DNA of 8,739 nucleotides from an uncultured Bacilli bacterium (GTDB lineage Bacteria; Bacillota_I; Bacilli_A; RF39; UBA660), in assembly GCA_947631655.1 (NCBI GenBank), contig CANRME010000054.1, positions 1 through 8,739 of the forward strand, in the 5' to 3' direction. The first letter of the stretch is position 1. Every line of letters starts with the position of its first letter. Positions 6,678-8,739 of the stretch are shown one piece after another. A program made the translations under genes and the position numbers. The notes below the pieces were generated by a model, which searched no databases, had not been told where the DNA came from, and saw nothing but the letters and a program-made list of their open reading frames with translations.

Positions 6678-6690
6678 AGTATGTTATACT
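6678..6690 (+). promoter_or_regulatory. 13-bp palindrome overlapping a possible extended -10 of the surface-protein gene
   Basis: AGTAT-GTT-ATACT has the same five-three-five layout as the palindrome 17 bases to the left and contains TGTTATACT (6682-6690), an extended -10 reading toward the gene at 6769. The expected -35 position is poor (TAGATT). Promoter and operator roles are inferred from position. Confidence 0.35.
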
Positions 6691-6739
6691 TTACTTGAAA
6701 ATAGGAAATAATTCTACAAGATTTTTGCTATTTAGTGAT

Positions 6740-6745
6740 TATAAT
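6740..6745 (+). promoter_or_regulatory. Second candidate -10 for the surface-protein gene
   Basis: A perfect TATAAT lies four bases before the conserved leader ATAAGGTAGGA. Its position corresponds to the -10 proposed for the second gene copy (8675-8680). No recognisable -35 is found 16-18 bases upstream, so the promoter would be weak or activator-dependent, or this is a chance match in AT-rich DNA. Confidence 0.35.
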
Positions 6746-6749
6746 TGGT

Positions 6750-6800
6750 ATAAGGTAGGAATGTGTATATGAGAACTTTTAATCCCGTAAAAGAATTAAA
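6750..6800 (+). repeat. Direct repeat, copy 1 (leader and first codons of the surface-protein family)
   Basis: These 51 bases, covering the Shine-Dalgarno region ATAAGGTAGGAATG and the first ten codons, recur at 8687-8739. The copies differ by three substitutions and one two-base (AT) insertion. The repeat brackets the whole first gene, about 1.94 kb apart. Confidence 0.9.
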
Positions 6801-8580
6801 TAAAATCCAAAAAGGAAATAAAAATAAAATAATATTAGGTGTATGTTTATTACTATTAATAATAGCCATAGGAAGTAGTTATGCACTATATCAAATAAAA
6901 TATAATAAACAAATTATATATACAAAAGTAGAACCATTCTATAGTAAAGATATGCAATTAGCTGTTTATGTTAATGGTGTTAAACAAGATAAATTTCCAG
7001 AAAAAAGTGATGATATATTATATGGTGGATATGAATGTGAAAAAGGATCAAAAATAACATTCAATAATAATGATTGGAGTGTAACTTTAAAAACAAATAA
7101 ACCAGATAAATGTAATATAATATTTGGAAATAAATATGAAGATAAAAGTGGAGCAAATTATCCAGAACTATATCAAGGATTAATACCAATATATTTTAAA
7201 GAAGGAAAGATATATGTAGCAGATGTAACAAGTAAATGGTATGATTACGATGAACATGAATGGGCGAATGCAGTACTTATAGATAATACTAATCCAGATA
7301 TACAAAGTAGGTTTTATGATGAGAATGGGAACTTAAGAGGAAGACAAGAAGTAGAAGAAAGTGACATATTACAAATGTATGTCTGGATACCAAGATATAA
7401 ATATGAATTATTTAATGTAGATAATAAAGGTGTTCCTAAACAAATAATAAATATCAAATTTGAAGAAGGAGTATCAAATACTGGCAATATAAAATGTACA
7501 TATACCAATAATGGAGATGGAACCATAACCGAAGATTGTAAGGATAAAGATACAGAAGCTATAGTTAAAAACACAGATTGGTATACACATCCTGCATTTA
7601 CCTTTAAAGGAACAACAGAAGAAAGTGGGACCGAGTTACCAGGCATATGGGTAGGAAAGTTTGAATCAAGTGATCCGACAAATGAAAATGGTAGAGCAAA
7701 TACAACAATTGATGAAATAGCAGTACTACCTAATAAAACAAGTGTAGTAAAAAAAACAATTAAAACCATGTTTGAAGCTTCTCAAGCAATAGAAACAACT
7801 CCTAAATATAATTTAAGTTCTGTAGAAATAGATACCCATATGATGAAGAACATGGAATGGGGAGCGGTAGCATATTTAAGTCAAAGTATATATGGGATAT
7901 ATACCAAAGATGGTGAAGGATGTGTAATAGAAGGAATGGATAAGGAAACTTGCAAAGTCTGGATAAACAACACTGTTCAAGGAGCTATCTTTGGTGCTTC
8001 AAAATATGTATATGGTGGAACATATACTGGATGTGTGGGGGATTCTGTAAATGCAGTACCAAAGTGGAATGATGATGATAATTCACCTGCAAAATGCGAT
8101 TCGAATAATGTATGGACTAAAAAAGGAGTAAATGCATCAACTACAGGAAATATGTATGGTATATATGATATGAATGGTGGAGCATATGACTTTGTCATGG
8201 GAGTTATAGCTACTGAAGATGGTACAAAACCATATTATGCACGTAGTGGTTTTTCGGATACTAATATGCCGGATAAGAAATACTATGACTTATATGAATT
8301 TGGCACAGAATATACTACGTTTGAGAGAGGACATTTAGGAGATGCAACAAGAGAAATTTTAAAATTACTTGAAAATGCAGACGGTGGATGGAATGGCGAA
8401 AAATCGCACTTTGTTTGGATTTCTGGGGAGAACTACAATGCTTGGTTTCGGCGTGGAGGTGCTAACTATTTTGGCTATTATTATGATGAGGGATCACGCT
8501 CTGGGATTTTCTCTTCTTATCCAGAGTTTGGGAAGGATGATCTAGCTTCATCGTTTCGTATCGTTTTAACTGATGCATAA
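6769..8580 (+). CDS. Membrane-anchored surface protein with C-type-lectin/FGE-like C-terminal domain, first of a tandem pair
   Basis: I recognise the fold type but not a named gene. The 603 residues comprise a short basic cytoplasmic start (1-20), one N-terminal membrane anchor (about 21-43), a small extracellular beta module with a probable Cys90-Cys115 pair (50-120), a middle region with WYDYDEHEWANAVLI (157-171) and YVWIPRYKYE (204-213), and a C-terminal FGE-sulfatase/C-type-lectin-like domain (about 270-600). The last has HMMKNMEWGAVAYLSQSIYG (357-376), TTGNMYGIYDMNGGAYDFVM (458-477), WFRRGG (559-564) and SSFRIVL (594-600). There is no LPxTG-like signal or lipobox, so anchoring is by the N-terminal helix. 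The start is ATG 6769: the second copy begins with the same MRTFNP, and there the upstream GTG frame is closed by a stop. The role is probably ligand binding at the cell surface. The last ~180 bases differ in composition from the rest. Confidence 0.8.
   Translation: MRTFNPVKELNKIQKGNKNKIILGVCLLLLIIAIGSSYALYQIKYNKQIIYTKVEPFYSKDMQLAVYVNGVKQDKFPEKSDDILYGGYECEKGSKITFNNNDWSVTLKTNKPDKCNIIFGNKYEDKSGANYPELYQGLIPIYFKEGKIYVADVTSKWYDYDEHEWANAVLIDNTNPDIQSRFYDENGNLRGRQEVEESDILQMYVWIPRYKYELFNVDNKGVPKQIINIKFEEGVSNTGNIKCTYTNNGDGTITEDCKDKDTEAIVKNTDWYTHPAFTFKGTTEESGTELPGIWVGKFESSDPTNENGRANTTIDEIAVLPNKTSVVKKTIKTMFEASQAIETTPKYNLSSVEIDTHMMKNMEWGAVAYLSQSIYGIYTKDGEGCVIEGMDKETCKVWINNTVQGAIFGASKYVYGGTYTGCVGDSVNAVPKWNDDDNSPAKCDSNNVWTKKGVNASTTGNMYGIYDMNGGAYDFVMGVIATEDGTKPYYARSGFSDTNMPDKKYYDLYEFGTEYTTFERGHLGDATREILKLLENADGGWNGEKSHFVWISGENYNAWFRRGGANYFGYYYDEGSRSGIFSSYPEFGKDDLASSFRIVLTDA
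8401..8580 (+). other. Candidate variable region at the 3' end of the lectin-fold gene
   Basis: By hand count, A makes up 39 of these 180 bases (22%), against 61 of 120 (51%) at 7081-7200 in the same gene. Arg codons change from AGA in the body to CGG, CGT and CGC, and Ser/Gly codons to TCT and GGG. The segment encodes the end of the lectin fold, from before WFRRGG (559-564) to SSFRIVL, with many Tyr, Asp, Ser, Phe and Ala encoded by NNT/NNC codons between invariant framework residues. This is what the variable region of a diversity-generating retroelement target looks like, where template adenines are replaced. A recombined cassette would look similar. Confidence 0.45.
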
Positions 8581-8585
8581 AATTA

Positions 8586-8640
8586 ATCAAGATTACGTCA
8601 ATATTAAGATGTAATCCCTTGATGTCTTTTTTCTTTTTTT
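8586..8640 (+). terminator. Rho-independent terminator of the first surface-protein gene
   Basis: ATCAAGATTACGTC (8586-8599) pairs with GATGTAATC...TTGAT (8608-8623), with a two-base bulge (CC) on the right side and one G-U pair, around the loop AATATTAA. A long T-rich run (8627-8640) follows. It starts five bases after the stop and should largely prevent read-through into the second gene. Confidence 0.85.
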
Positions 8641-8649
8641 GAAAAAGTA

Positions 8650-8680
8650 TTGACGGGGGGGGGGTGTAAAATGATAAGAT
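8650..8680 (+). promoter_or_regulatory. Promoter of the second surface-protein gene, with a G10 tract in the spacer
   Basis: TTGACG (8650-8655) is a good -35. TGATAAGAT (8672-8680) is an extended -10 with TAAGAT as hexamer. The spacer as written is 19 bases and includes nine of the ten G at 8655-8664; two fewer G would give the optimal 17. GATAAG (8673-8678) would be at 17 bases now but is a poorer hexamer. Length change of the tract by polymerase slippage would alter promoter strength. Confidence 0.65.
8655..8664 (+). repeat. Homopolymeric tract of ten G
   Basis: Ten consecutive G in otherwise strongly AT-rich intergenic DNA. No comparable G or C run occurs elsewhere in the window. It begins at the last base of the -35 box of the second gene copy. 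Homopolymers of this length are prone to slippage in replication and also to sequencing error. Confidence 0.9.
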
Positions 8681-8686
8681 ATACAC

Positions 8687-8739
8687 ATAAGGTAGGAATG
8701 TGTATATATGAGAACTTTTAACCCAGAAAAAGAATTAAA
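8687..8739 (+). repeat. Direct repeat, copy 2 (leader and first codons)
   Basis: The partner of 6750-6800. The leader ATAAGGTAGGAATGTGTATAT is identical, followed here by an extra AT before the ATG. In the coding part three of 30 bases differ. The repeat reaches the window edge and probably continues. Confidence 0.9.
8708..8739 (+). CDS. Second member of the surface-protein family, 3'-truncated by the window edge
   Basis: Only ten full codons are visible, MRTFNPEKEL, identical to the start of the gene at 6769 except for Glu7 in place of Val7. The shared leader with Shine-Dalgarno-like AAGG/TAGGA lies upstream; here TAGGA is ten bases from the ATG instead of eight. It is expected to encode another N-terminally anchored protein of the same family, but its length, its domains and whether it is intact cannot be seen. 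Confidence 0.8.
   Translation, partial: MRTFNPEKEL

Noticed and set aside
6699..6733. AAATAG...CTATTT stem around a 23-base loop before the surface-protein gene
   Set aside because: Six A/T-rich pairs with a large loop are expected by chance in this composition; no riboswitch-like conserved elements are visible.
6763..6768. In-frame GTG upstream of the surface-protein ATG
   Set aside because: In the second copy the same GTG frame runs into TGA while MRTFNP is preserved, so the shared ATG is the start.
6829..6850. Possible lipobox (ILGVC) in the surface protein
   Set aside because: Val before Cys26 does not fit a lipobox, and the Cys lies at the start of the hydrophobic helix instead of after it; a plain membrane anchor fits better.
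8586..8623. Hairpin after the variable tail as a retroelement-type cruciform (such hairpins lie downstream of the variable region in Bordetella phage)
   Set aside because: A long T-rich run follows at once, so a transcription terminator is the simpler explanation; the retroelement role is not needed.
1..8739. Mycoplasma-type genetic code (TGA as Trp)
   Set aside because: TGA ends the carboxypeptidase and spmA genes at sensible places, and Trp is TGG throughout.
1..8739. CRISPR array, tRNA or rRNA gene, insertion sequence, reverse transcriptase
   Set aside because: None found by reading both strands; the only notable repeats are the two leader copies and the G tract.

Overview
The window looks like a chromosomal segment of a very AT-rich, low-GC Gram-positive bacterium (Bacillota, probably Bacilli or a related uncultured gut-type lineage). 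The reasons are the Bacillus-like L20, FtsA/FtsZ and SpmA/SpmB sequences, strong AAGGAG-type ribosome binding sites, T-tailed hairpin terminators, a class B sortase, and the gene order D,D-carboxypeptidase-spmA-spmB. TGA is used as a stop codon and Trp is encoded by TGG, so the standard bacterial code applies rather than the mycoplasma code.

Layout, left to right: (1) 1-544, the 3' part of rplT (L20) carrying an unusual C-terminal Rho_N-like domain, closed by a terminator. (2) 546-2936, a promoter, then ftsA and ftsZ as a two-gene cell-division operon with its own terminator. (3) 2944-4071, a class B sortase gene on the minus strand, convergent with ftsZ. (4) 4072-4190, a divergent promoter region. 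(5) 4191-6351, a three-gene operon of D-alanyl-D-alanine carboxypeptidase, spmA and spmB, each joined to the next by a 4-base ATGA overlap. (6) 6354-6599, a small XRE-type repressor gene on the minus strand, nearly touching the end of spmB. (7) 6600-6768, an intergenic region with two small palindromes, each containing a possible extended -10 box, one facing each way. (8) 6769-8580, a 603-residue membrane-anchored surface protein with a C-type-lectin/FGE-like C-terminal fold. (9) 8586-8739, a terminator, a promoter interrupted by ten consecutive G, and the first codons of a second copy of the same gene family.

The left three quarters is ordinary envelope and division housekeeping: septum placement (FtsA/FtsZ), wall trimming (carboxypeptidase), covalent protein attachment (sortase), plus the SpmA/SpmB membrane pair known from spore maturation. 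The right quarter is the unusual part. It is the start of a tandem family of surface proteins with three independent signs of a variable locus: a homopolymeric G tract between the -35 and -10 of the second copy, near-identical direct repeats around each start codon, and a lectin-fold C-terminus whose last ~180 bases differ sharply in base and codon use from the rest of the gene. That tail resembles the variable region of a diversity-generating retroelement target or a recombined cassette. No reverse transcriptase, template repeat or recombinase is present in the window, so the mechanism is inferred.
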